NCBI GenBank assembly: GCA_045644545.1
Contig: JAZRHC010000013.1
Coordinates: 1-52,508, forward strand
Source of the DNA: Scatosoma sp045644545
GTDB taxonomy: Bacteria > Bacillota > Clostridia > Christensenellales > Borkfalkiaceae
Length of the DNA: 52,508 nt
Reading direction: 5' to 3'
A program made the translations under genes and the position numbers. The notes below the pieces were generated by a model, which was not told the DNA's origin, did no database searches, and saw only the letters and a program-made list of their open reading frames with translations. Of this stretch, positions 34,028 through 40,868 are shown piece by piece. How positions within the stretch are numbered: position 1 is the first letter of the stretch; every line of letters starts with the position of its first letter.

Positions 34028-34056
34028 TTGACTTTTATTGAAAATTTAACTATAAT
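34028..34056 (+). promoter_or_regulatory. Promoter of tRNA-Thr
   Basis: TTGACT at 34028-34033 and TATAAT at 34051-34056 with a 17-base spacer, about 30 bases before the mature tRNA. Confidence 0.85.
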
Positions 34057-34089
34057 GTCATAGTAACGTTTTGCGTGAAAATTAAATAC

Positions 34090-34165
<76 letters not shown>

Positions 34166-34190
34166 AGGCACTCGCAAGGGTGCTTTTTTT
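34166..34190 (+). terminator. Intrinsic terminator of tRNA-Thr
   Basis: GCACTC (34168-34173) pairs with GGGTGC (34178-34183, one G-U pair) around GCAA, then seven T. Confidence 0.85.
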
Positions 34191-34274
34191 GTTTGCCTTG
34201 AAAGAGCGCCGACGACCGAGGTCGCCATAAGGACGCTCGCGGGCTCGCTATTCCGTCGGGCAAAGCCCTCCTTG

Positions 34275-34320
34275 CAAATCCGGCTAGTAGCTCCAAAGCA
34301 CTCGCAAGGGTGTCTTTTTT
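34275..34320 (+). repeat. Duplicated 3' end of tRNA-Thr plus its terminator
   Basis: Bases 34275-34296 repeat exactly the 22 bases at 34145-34166 (T-arm 3' strand, acceptor, CCA). After one mismatch, 34298-34312 repeats 34168-34182, the terminator hairpin. The copy lies 130 bp downstream. The 84 bases between hold no gene; a shorter tRNA-like piece, CGAGGTCGCC, recurs at 34217-34226. This could be an old integration scar or a decayed second tRNA copy. Confidence 0.85.
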
Positions 34321-34321
34321 C

Positions 34322-34357
34322 AAAAGAACGGAGTCGGAAAACCGACCCCGTTCTTTT
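34322..34357. terminator. Bidirectional intrinsic terminator
   Basis: AAAAGAACGG (34322-34331) pairs with CCGTTCTTTT (34348-34357), with inner TCGG-AAAA-CCGA. It can end the leftward Cys-rich gene and back up the tRNA terminator. Confidence 0.85.
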
Positions 34358-34397
34358 TGCCGAAAAGGAGAAAAAATCAGGAAGAAAAAGCTGAGAA

Positions 34398-34601
34398 TTA
34401 GCAGCAGCAGTTGTTGTTGCAAGAAGGCGTCAAAATTGCGGAAAGCGTGCCGTTTTTATACAAGCAATACAAAAGCGCGATGATGATGGGAAGTCCGCAG
34501 CCGCATAAAACGTTCGAGTTGCAAACGCCGTTATTAGAGCCGAGAACGAGGAGCGCAATAAGAATCCAAAGTGTCGTGTTACACTGCGAAAAGCAAGTCA
34601 T
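34398..34601 (-). CDS. Cysteine-rich membrane microprotein, function unknown
   Basis: A 67-residue protein with ten cysteines (positions 3, 7, 27, 33, 35, 46, 61, 65, 66, 67), ending CNNNCCC. Two hydrophobic segments, about 11-21 and 37-48, suggest a hairpin in the membrane. AGGAGG (34617..34612) lies 10 bases before the ATG, an extended -10 box lies upstream, and a terminator follows, so it is a real, independently transcribed gene. Small Cys-rich hydrophobic proteins of this look occur in Clostridia with uninformative names; I do not assign a function. Metal binding, envelope redox or a spore-coat role are possible. A plus-strand frame at 34411-34608 is its mirror and is not a gene. Confidence 0.8.
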   Translation of the reverse strand: MTCFSQCNTTLWILIALLVLGSNNGVCNSNVLCGCGLPIIIALLYCLYKNGTLSAILTPSCNNNCCC

Positions 34602-34625
34602 AAAATAAAAACCTCCTGTGTCTTT

Positions 34626-34692
34626 ACCGCAGGTAATATGTAGATTTTTTGCTCCGAACGGCTGAGCCGAAAGGGGGAAATAATCCTGCGGT
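34626..34692 (-). promoter_or_regulatory. Folded 5' leader of the Cys-rich microprotein gene
   Basis: On the minus strand the leader is closed by an 8-bp stem, ACCGCAGG (34692..34685) with CCTGCGGT (34633..34626). It encloses about 51 bases containing a CGGC/GCCG hairpin (34669..34659) and a CCCCC run. The closing stem ends 8 bases before AGGAGG. The fold could expose or mask the ribosome binding site. I do not recognise a known riboswitch class. Confidence 0.45.
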
Positions 34693-34703
34693 TTTGTCTT
34701 TCT

Positions 34704-34712
34704 ATTATATCA
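34704..34712 (-). promoter_or_regulatory. Extended -10 promoter of the Cys-rich microprotein gene
   Basis: On the minus strand TGATATAAT (34712..34704) is an extended -10. No good -35 is visible 17 bases upstream. The start would fall near 34697. Confidence 0.6.
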
Positions 34713-34789
34713 TATTCTAAAAAACGCTCGAAAGGTTCGTTTTTTTCTTAAAAAACTCAAAGCTTTGGAAAAATTTCATTTGCATTTGG

Positions 34790-34818
34790 TTGCAAAAAAA
34801 GGAAAAATGCGGTATAAT
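34790..34818 (+). promoter_or_regulatory. Promoter of the ECF S component-coaX operon
   Basis: TTGCAA at 34790-34795 and TATAAT at 34813-34818, 17-base spacer. The leader is about 116 bases. Confidence 0.8.
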
Positions 34819-34825
34819 ATATCTT

Positions 34826-34935
34826 ACTACCAAAGCAAGCGGATACGCAATAACGCGATCCGACCTAAAACGTGGCGGTAGAATACTTATTTGTTCTACG
34901 GGTACTTTTCGGTCGTGGAAAGGCTCGATGGAGGT
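34826..34935 (+). promoter_or_regulatory. Candidate riboswitch-like leader before an ECF transporter gene and coaX
   Basis: CTACC (34827-34831) can pair with GGTAG (34877-34881), enclosing a strong hairpin: CGGAT (34840-34844) with ATCCG (34858-34862), a bulged A, then CGC/GCG. The same GTAG is also part of GTAGAA (34878-34883), which pairs with TTCTAC (34894-34899). The two folds exclude each other, the usual layout of a switch. CGACC (34861-34865) may also pair with GGTCG (34911-34915) near the ribosome site. No U-run follows, so translation would be the target. Known classes I compared by memory do not match. Confidence 0.5.
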
Positions 34936-34940
34936 TATTT

Positions 34941-35537
34941 ATGAAACGTGACACCGCTCACACTATTGCTTTTATCGGCGTGATGGCCGCGCTGATGTTC
35001 GTCGTTTTAACGTTGGAAACGTACGTGTTTATTTATTTTATTAAACCGTCGCCCGCGTTTTTATCCATTCCGCTGTTTATTGCGCTTAGTATGTACGGCG
35101 ATTGGAAGCACAGCTTTATCGGCGGAACGGTATTCGGCTGCTGTTCGTTTGCGTTGTCGTTTATCGTAGGCTACACGGTCTTTTATAACCCGTTGATTTC
35201 CATTTTGCCCAGAACGCTTACGGGCGTTGCGGGATATTGGATTTTGTACGGGCTCACCGCGTTGACCAAGCAAAAAGCAAAAGAAGTGGTTCGCGCCGTT
35301 GCGGCGGCTCTCACCGTATTGTTGCACACGGTTTTGGTGCTTGGCGCGATGGAGTTGTTTTCTTCGGGCGGTGCGTTTATCGATACCGTTTGGCAAACGA
35401 TTATCGGGGTAAATTTCCTTTCGGAATTTCTCTGCGCGATTTTTTTAACGCCCGTGTTGGTAAAAGTGTTTAAAAAGAGTACGGGAACGCCCGAGTTTCC
35501 TTTGAAAAAGAAAAAAATCGAGCAGAACGAGGCTTGA
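34941..35537 (+). CDS. ECF transporter S component, possibly for pantothenate or a related vitamin
   Basis: A 198-residue membrane protein with about six helices and little else, matching the substrate-binding S subunit of energy-coupling-factor vitamin importers. The N-terminal helix carries AFIGVMAALMFV, the usual site of the Ala-rich packing face that contacts the shared T subunit. The start is ATG 34941, 6 bases after GGAGG; the open frame farther upstream would read through the folded leader. It is followed after 6 bases by coaX, so uptake of pantothenate (PanT-like role) is the best guess. This is inferred from context only. The ATPase and T subunits are not in the window. Confidence 0.8.
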   Translation: MKRDTAHTIAFIGVMAALMFVVLTLETYVFIYFIKPSPAFLSIPLFIALSMYGDWKHSFIGGTVFGCCSFALSFIVGYTVFYNPLISILPRTLTGVAGYWILYGLTALTKQKAKEVVRAVAAALTVLLHTVLVLGAMELFSSGGAFIDTVWQTIIGVNFLSEFLCAIFLTPVLVKVFKKSTGTPEFPLKKKKIEQNEA

Positions 35538-35543
35538 CGAAAA

Positions 35544-36329
35544 ATGATCCTTTGCATTGATATAGGAAATACGAATATTAAATACGCGATTTGCGATCAA
35601 AAGGAGTTTAAGGCGACTTTCCGCGTGGAAACCGACCATAAAAAAACTTCCGACGAATACGGCTCGCAGCTCGTGAATATTTTAAGAATAGCGAATATTT
35701 CGCTTGATAAGCTCACGGGCGCGATCATTTCGTCGGTCGTGCCGTCGCTCGACTATACGATAGAACGAATGTGCGGACTGTATTTGCATATTCAGCCCTT
35801 GCGGGTTGCTCCGGGGCTGAAATCGGGCTTGAATATCCGTTGCGACGACACGCGCGAGGTCGGCGCGGATAGAATCGTGAACTGCGTTTCGGCTATCGTG
35901 GAGCACGGCAAAAAAGGCGTGCCTATGATCGTGGTGGATTTCGGCACGGCGACCACCTTCAACGTGATCAGCGAAAAGGACGAGTTTATCGGCGGCGTAA
36001 TTTCCCCCGGCATCAAAGGCTCGCTGGACTCGCTCGTAAACGGCACGGCGAAGCTTCCGAGGGTGGAAATCGAAGCGCCCAAAAGCGCGATCGCGAAAAA
36101 TACGGTTACGAATATGCAGGCGGGGATCGTGTTCGGCTTTGCGGGGCTCGTCGAATATATCGTAAAGAAGATCAAAAAAGAACTTGGCAGACCCGACGCG
36201 ATCACGATCGCAACGGGGGGATTCAGCAATATTATTTCCAAAGAAATCGGTTGTATCGACGAGGTGGATAAGCTGCTGACATTAAAAGGACTTAGATATT
36301 TATATTATTTGAACCGTCCCGAAAACTGA
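35544..36329 (+). CDS. coaX: Type III pantothenate kinase
   Basis: A 261-residue kinase for the first step of coenzyme A synthesis. It has the ASKHA-fold signatures of CoaX: the first phosphate motif CIDIGNTNIKYA, the pantothenate-site DTREVGADRIVN, and VVDFGTATTFNVI followed by GGVISPGI. Type III enzymes need a monovalent cation and are not feedback-inhibited by CoA, so control by the upstream leader would make sense. It lies 6 bases after the ECF gene, in one operon. Confidence 0.96.
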   Translation: MILCIDIGNTNIKYAICDQKEFKATFRVETDHKKTSDEYGSQLVNILRIANISLDKLTGAIISSVVPSLDYTIERMCGLYLHIQPLRVAPGLKSGLNIRCDDTREVGADRIVNCVSAIVEHGKKGVPMIVVDFGTATTFNVISEKDEFIGGVISPGIKGSLDSLVNGTAKLPRVEIEAPKSAIAKNTVTNMQAGIVFGFAGLVEYIVKKIKKELGRPDAITIATGGFSNIISKEIGCIDEVDKLLTLKGLRYLYYLNRPEN

Positions 36330-36447
36330 AACGAACGGATCGAAATTAAGAAAAAAAGCGCGAAAGCGTAGTACGAAAGAGGAGTTTTTAACTATGAAAA
36401 AGGAAATTCAAAAGGGGCAGAACGTTTGCCCTCAAAGGAGAACGGAT

Positions 36448-37740
36448 ATGACGAAAAAAGTTGGTGTTGCTATTCTCGGCGTAGGCGTCGTGGGCGGCGG
36501 TACTTTCAAAACGCTCACCGAACACCGTGAATTTTACAAGAGAACGCAAAGCGTTGATATCACGGTCGAAAGCGTGCTCGACCGCGATCACGAACGCGCA
36601 AAATCTATCGGCGTGCCCGAAGAATGTTTGGCTTCGAGTATTCAAGAGGTCGTGGCGAATCCGAACGTGGATATCGTCATTGAAACGATCGGCGGTTGCG
36701 GCGTAGCCAAGGACTTTATTTTGGCGGCGTTGCAGGAAGGTAAAACGGTCGTAACGGCGAATAAGGAGCTGATTTGCAAATATTCGCACGAGCTCGAACG
36801 GGTAGCAAAGCGCAACGGTTGCGGGCTTTACTACGAGGCGAGCTGCGTTGGCGGCGTGCCCATCATTCGCACCCTTCTCGACGGCGTGCAGGCGAACCAT
36901 ATCACGGAAATGATGGGGATTATCAACGGCACGACCAACTATATTTTAACGAAAATGGCGCAGGAAAACGCCGATTATGCAGACGCTTTAAAGGAAGCGC
37001 AACGCCTCGGCTACGCGGAATTTAATCCCACCAACGACGTGGACGGCTACGACGCTATGTACAAGCTTTCCATTTTGTCGTCGATGGCGTTTCACACGAA
37101 AGTGCCGTATACTAAGATTATGCGCGAAGGGATCAGCCAGATCAAGAGCCGCGATATCGCGTTTGGAAAGCAGCTCGGCTACACCTTGAAATTGCTTGCG
37201 ATCGGCAAGAGCGGTGAAAACGGGATCGAAGCGCGCGTGCATCCCACTTTTATCCGCAGTTCGCACCCCCTTGCAAGCGTAAACGACGCGTATAACGCTG
37301 TTTACCTTCGCGGCGACGCGGTGGACGATATTATGCTTTACGGCAAAGGCGCGGGCTCGCTTCCCACGGCGAGCGCGGTCGTCAGCGACGTGATCTACGC
37401 GGCGACTCATTCGGAAATCAAATATTCCACCTTTAAAAATACCGCGACGGCGGAAAGAGGGGTGAAATTTATTTCCGATTTCACAAGCGCGTATTATATC
37501 CGCCTTTCCGTCGAGGACGAAGCGGGCGTACTCGCTAAGATCACGGGTATTTTTGCAAAATACGGCATTTCCATCGTCGAAGTCGCGCAAAAGAGCAAGA
37601 GCGAGGCGGGCGAATCTTCGCGTGTTCCGCTTATTATCATCACGCATAAAACCACGGAAAACAGCGTAAAAGCCGCGGTTGCGAAGATCAACCAGTCGGG
37701 CATCACGCAGGTGAGAGCGGTCATTCGCGTGGAAGAATAA
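36448..37740 (+). CDS. hom: Homoserine dehydrogenase with C-terminal ACT domain
   Basis: A 430-residue NAD(P)H enzyme reducing aspartate semialdehyde to homoserine, on the way to threonine and methionine. It shows the dinucleotide motif AILGVGVVGGG, TANKELI, the catalytic-core GIINGTTNYILTKM with FNPTNDVDGYDAMYKLSIL, and an ACT domain at about 350-430 (LSVEDEAGVLAKITGIFAKYGISI) for allosteric control, usually by threonine. ATG 36448 has AAAGGAG 7 bases upstream and gives the usual length. An in-frame ATG at 36394 also has a good SD (GAGGAG) and would add 18 residues, so two starts may be used. Confidence 0.95.
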   Translation: MTKKVGVAILGVGVVGGGTFKTLTEHREFYKRTQSVDITVESVLDRDHERAKSIGVPEECLASSIQEVVANPNVDIVIETIGGCGVAKDFILAALQEGKTVVTANKELICKYSHELERVAKRNGCGLYYEASCVGGVPIIRTLLDGVQANHITEMMGIINGTTNYILTKMAQENADYADALKEAQRLGYAEFNPTNDVDGYDAMYKLSILSSMAFHTKVPYTKIMREGISQIKSRDIAFGKQLGYTLKLLAIGKSGENGIEARVHPTFIRSSHPLASVNDAYNAVYLRGDAVDDIMLYGKGAGSLPTASAVVSDVIYAATHSEIKYSTFKNTATAERGVKFISDFTSAYYIRLSVEDEAGVLAKITGIFAKYGISIVEVAQKSKSEAGESSRVPLIIITHKTTENSVKAAVAKINQSGITQVRAVIRVEE

Positions 37741-37756
37741 TCAAAAAATCAAACGA

Positions 37757-37782
37757 AAAGGCGAGGAGTTCCTCGCCTTTTT
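37757..37782 (+). terminator. Intrinsic terminator after hom
   Basis: AAAGGCGAGG (37757-37766) pairs with CCTCGCCTTT (37771-37780), AGTT loop, then TT. Confidence 0.9.
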
Positions 37783-37802
37783 AACGAAAGAAGGAGAGCT
37801 CA

Positions 37803-38693
37803 GTGAAAGGTCTGATTCTCATAAACGCCTATCCGAAAGGCGAAAAATTTTATCGTCAAGCCGAGCGAATCCAAGAAGAACTCGAAAAAATCGGTGTGAC
37901 CGCTCAGGTGAAAAGAAACGGGGAATATGCGGCTTGGCTTTCCGCCGACGGAGCGGCGCGCTTTGAAGCGGAAAGCTACGATTTCGTCGTGTATCTCGAT
38001 AAAGATAAATATTTAGGCGAGCTATTAGAGCAAAAAGGGCTTCGGTTGTTTAATCCTTCTAAGGCGGTGGAAGCTTGCGACGATAAAATGCGCACCTTTC
38101 TCGCGCTCAAAGAAAGCGGACTCACGATCCCGAAAACGGTCGCCGCGCCTTTATGCTACACGAAAGGAGCGAAAGCAGACGAGGGATTTTTGCAAAATAC
38201 GGCGAAGCTTCTCGGCTTTCCGATGGTCGTCAAAAAATGCTACGGCTCGTTTGGCGAAGGCGTTCAACTCGCGCGCGGGTTTGACGAACTCAACGAAATC
38301 GCGCAAAACTGGCTGTTCGAGCCGCATTTATATCAAGAGTATATCGCGGAATCCAAAGGGGAAGATCTTCGCGTGATCGTCGTTGGCGGAAAGGCGCTCG
38401 GCGGAATGAAACGGGTGGCGAAAAACGGCGAATTCCGTTCGAATATCGAGCTCGGCGGGAGAGGAGAGAAAACGGAGCTCGCCCCTGAATATAGGAAAGC
38501 GGCGGAAAGGGCGGCAACGGCGCTCGGGCTCGATTATTGCGGCGTCGATCTTTTGCAAACGAAAAACGGTCCCGTTCTTTGCGAGGTAAATTCCAACGCC
38601 TTTTTTGAAGGCTTTGAAAGCACGACGGGGATCAACGTGGCAAAAGCTTATGCGGAGCATATCGTAAACGTAATCAAAAACGGTCGGCGTTGA
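37803..38693 (+). CDS. RimK-like ATP-grasp ligase, substrate unknown
   Basis: A 296-residue ATP-grasp enzyme. The N-terminal about 90 residues are a small alpha/beta domain. The ATP-grasp core follows: KMRTFLALKESGLTIPKT, FPMVVKKCYGSFGEGV for the nucleotide lysine loop, YQEYIAESKGEDLRVIVVGGKALGGMKRV, and the metal-binding CEVNSNAFFEGFESTTGINVA. These match the RimK/LysX family of peptide-bond-forming ligases rather than D-Ala-D-Ala ligase. Its substrate cannot be told. The GTG start lies 6 bases after AAGGAG, only 20 bases after the hom terminator, so it may be expressed by read-through. Its stop codon lies inside the loop of the next terminator. Confidence 0.83.
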   Translation: MKGLILINAYPKGEKFYRQAERIQEELEKIGVTAQVKRNGEYAAWLSADGAARFEAESYDFVVYLDKDKYLGELLEQKGLRLFNPSKAVEACDDKMRTFLALKESGLTIPKTVAAPLCYTKGAKADEGFLQNTAKLLGFPMVVKKCYGSFGEGVQLARGFDELNEIAQNWLFEPHLYQEYIAESKGEDLRVIVVGGKALGGMKRVAKNGEFRSNIELGGRGEKTELAPEYRKAAERAATALGLDYCGVDLLQTKNGPVLCEVNSNAFFEGFESTTGINVAKAYAEHIVNVIKNGRR

Positions 38694-38704
38694 GCCGACC
38701 GTTT
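38676..38704 (-). terminator. Leftward intrinsic terminator overlapping the ATP-grasp gene end
   Basis: AAACGGTCGGC (38678-38688) pairs with GCCGACCGTTT (38694-38704). The U-run is on the leftward side (38682..38676), so it serves the minus-strand gene ending at 38720. Confidence 0.8.
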
Positions 38705-38719
38705 CGTATAAGGTGAAAA

Positions 38720-39232
38720 TTATTTATCTTTTTTCTCTTCGTCGTCCTTCTTATCCTCGGGCTTTGCCTGCGGCAAGGTGTAGCTATATTCGATATCGGG
38801 ATTTGCCTTGATAAGCTCGCTGGCAAAATCCTCTTGCCATTCGGGCGAAACGCTGAGCACGGAAAATTCTTCGCCGCACCGCACGGTGAGTTTATGCTCG
38901 TCGCGGTCCAGCTCGATTTCCGTGATCGTCTTTAACGGAAATTTCGTCTTGATAAACCCGAATTTCGTCGTAAAAGCCTCTTTTTCCACCGTGTATTCCG
39001 ACTTAATAAGCAAGCTGACCACGAGCACGATACAGAACACGCAAACGGCGATCAAAAGCGGGAATTTCAAAAAATCGGTAAAGCCGTGTATGCCGTCGTT
39101 TTTAACGATACGATATACCGTCGTGGCGATTCCGGCGAGGCAAAGCAGGAGCGTTAAAATGCAAAGCACGACGATTTTAGGACTGAATTTAAAGCGAAAA
39201 CGCTTGATTTGAAGAGATGTTTTCCGTTTCAT
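38720..39232 (-). CDS. Small membrane protein with PH-like domain, function unknown
   Basis: A 170-residue protein. A basic N-terminus (MKRKTSLQIKRFRFKF) is followed by two transmembrane helices (about 20-38 and 55-77) and a region of about 65 residues predicted as beta strands (YTVEKEAFTTKFGFIKTKFPLKTITEIELDRDEHKLTVRC). That resembles bacterial PH-like domains found after paired helices. The C-terminus is a charged KPEDKKDDEEKKDK tail. ATG 39232 is chosen although the frame is open upstream, because a TATAAT lies 6 bases before it and the upstream residues would lie outside the transcript. No SD is present. It is divergent from the MATE gene. Confidence 0.75.
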   Translation of the reverse strand: MKRKTSLQIKRFRFKFSPKIVVLCILTLLLCLAGIATTVYRIVKNDGIHGFTDFLKFPLLIAVCVFCIVLVVSLLIKSEYTVEKEAFTTKFGFIKTKFPLKTITEIELDRDEHKLTVRCGEEFSVLSVSPEWQEDFASELIKANPDIEYSYTLPQAKPEDKKDDEEKKDK

Positions 39233-39238
39233 AAAATC

Positions 39239-39267
39239 ATTATAACACACGCGCAAAAAAAAATCAA
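39239..39267 (-). promoter_or_regulatory. Promoter placing transcription start at the start codon (leftward)
   Basis: On the minus strand TTGATT (39267..39262) and TATAAT (39244..39239), 17-base spacer. Six bases separate the -10 from ATG 39232, so the mRNA would be leaderless. Confidence 0.7.
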
Positions 39268-39298
39268 TAAATTCAAGGGAAAATAGGGCGTTTTTTTG

Positions 39299-39327
39299 TT
39301 GCAAAATCAAAAACGAAGGCGTATAAT
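39299..39327 (+). promoter_or_regulatory. Promoter placing transcription start at the MATE start codon
   Basis: TTGCAA at 39299-39304 and TATAAT at 39322-39327, 17-base spacer. Seven bases separate the -10 from ATG 39335. Confidence 0.7.
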
Positions 39328-39334
39328 AAAGGAT

Positions 39335-40795
39335 ATGGAACAATCTGAACTTACAAAGGAAACTATCGAAAGCGAAGTCGCGGAGCGCGAACGCAAGCAG
39401 TTCGAAAAAATGACCCGAACGCCTATTCCGCGCCTCGTCGTATCCCTCGGGATTCCCACGATGCTGAATATGATGGTGAGCTCGCTTTATAACCTTGCGG
39501 ATACTTATTTCGTATCAGGGCTCGGGAAACAGGCGACGGGCGCGCTCAACGTCGTGTTGCCGCTGATGTCCATCATTCAAGCGATCGGGTTTACCTTTGG
39601 TATGGGCGCGGGCGCGCTCGTATCCCGTTTGCTCGGCGAACGCAAACAAAAGGAAGCCGATCGGGTCGCGTCCTCGTCCTTTTTTGCTTCGGGCGTGATC
39701 GGCGCGATCATACTGTTGTTCGGGCTCGCGTTTTTAACGCCGTTGACGTGGCTTTTGGGCGCGACGGAGGAAACGGGCGTAGCGGTAACGACCCTTGAAT
39801 ATTCGCGCCAATATTCCCGCTGGATCTTGCTATCCGCGCCGTTTATGTGTATGTCGTTCGTTATGAATAATCTGCTTCGGGCGCAAGGCAAAGCCGTTCT
39901 TTCAATGATCGGGCTCGTATCGGGTACGGTCGTCAACGTCGTTCTCGACCCGCTTCTTATTTACACCGCAGGTATGGGTATGACGGGCGCGGCGCTCGCA
40001 ACGGCGATCGGGCAGCTCGTCAGCTTCGGAATCCTGCTGTATATGTTCTTCTCGGGGAAAACGATCGCTCAATTAAAGCCCTCGGCTATCTCGCGAAAAT
40101 TCGGCGTGTATAAAGACGTGCTCGTTACGGGCTTTCCGTCCTTTTGCCGTCAAATCCTCGCAAGCCTTTGCACGGTGCTTTTGAACTGGTCGGTCAAACC
40201 CTTCGGGGAAGGACTCGCCGCGCTGGGCGTGGTGCAGAAGGTCTTTATGTTCGCCTTTTCCATTTCCCTCGGGATCGGGCAGGGCTATCAACCCGTTTTG
40301 GGGTATAATTACAGCGCCAAACGCTTCGATAGGGTGCGTAGCGCCTACCTTTTTACTCTCGCCTTTTCGACCGTGCTTATGATATTGTTCGCGAGCGCGT
40401 GCGCGATCTTCGCGCCGAATATAATGAATGCGTTTTTAAGCGGAGAAGCGCGCGAAAAAGAAATCGGGGAGTTGGCGCTTCGGCTTCAATGCGTCTGTAT
40501 GCCGCTCTTGCCCGTGAATTTTATGGCGGGCGTGACCTATCAGGTGGTGGGCAATAAAGCGATCGCTTCGCTGTTGTCCGTTTCGCGGCAAGGTTTATTT
40601 TATATCCCCGCGGTACTCGTCTTGCCGCGAACGCTCGGAATGTTCGGCGTGCAGAGCTGTCAGGCTTTATCCGACCTTTTATCTTTCGCGTTTGCGATCC
40701 CGTTCACGATTCTATTTTTTAAAGACCTAAAAAAAGCGCAACGACGGCACGAAGCCGAAATTCTACAAAGCGAGATTGAAATTCAAAACGAATAG
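39335..40795 (+). CDS. MATE-family multidrug/cation exporter
   Basis: A 486-residue membrane protein with about 12 helices in two related halves, of the MepA-like branch of the MATE family. Family pieces include IPRLVVSLGIPTMLNMMVSSLYNLADTYFVSGLG at the start of the first bundle, and FPSFCRQILASLCTVLLNWSV opening the second half. Such proteins export organic cations and drugs using a Na+ or H+ gradient; the substrate is unknown. I start at ATG 39335. The upstream in-frame ATG at 39296 lies before the promoter. A GGAT is the only SD-like sequence, and it would lie at or before the transcript start, so initiation may be leaderless. Confidence 0.93.
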   Translation: MEQSELTKETIESEVAERERKQFEKMTRTPIPRLVVSLGIPTMLNMMVSSLYNLADTYFVSGLGKQATGALNVVLPLMSIIQAIGFTFGMGAGALVSRLLGERKQKEADRVASSSFFASGVIGAIILLFGLAFLTPLTWLLGATEETGVAVTTLEYSRQYSRWILLSAPFMCMSFVMNNLLRAQGKAVLSMIGLVSGTVVNVVLDPLLIYTAGMGMTGAALATAIGQLVSFGILLYMFFSGKTIAQLKPSAISRKFGVYKDVLVTGFPSFCRQILASLCTVLLNWSVKPFGEGLAALGVVQKVFMFAFSISLGIGQGYQPVLGYNYSAKRFDRVRSAYLFTLAFSTVLMILFASACAIFAPNIMNAFLSGEAREKEIGELALRLQCVCMPLLPVNFMAGVTYQVVGNKAIASLLSVSRQGLFYIPAVLVLPRTLGMFGVQSCQALSDLLSFAFAIPFTILFFKDLKKAQRRHEAEILQSEIEIQNE

Positions 40796-40817
40796 GGCAG
40801 GAATCTGCCAAAATCTT

Positions 40818-40849
40818 AAAACCCCTTGCGAGATCCGCAAGGGGTTTTT
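40818..40849. terminator. Bidirectional terminator between the MATE gene and leuS
   Basis: AAAACCCCTTGCG (40818-40830) pairs perfectly with CGCAAGGGGTTTT (40836-40848), AGATC loop, with a T after it and As before it. Confidence 0.92.
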
Positions 40850-40868
40850 CGTATGCGCTGTAATGCTT

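Noticed and set aside
34411..34608. 65-residue plus-strand frame opposite the Cys-rich microprotein
   Set aside because: The minus-strand gene has the SD, promoter and membrane pattern. This frame has none.
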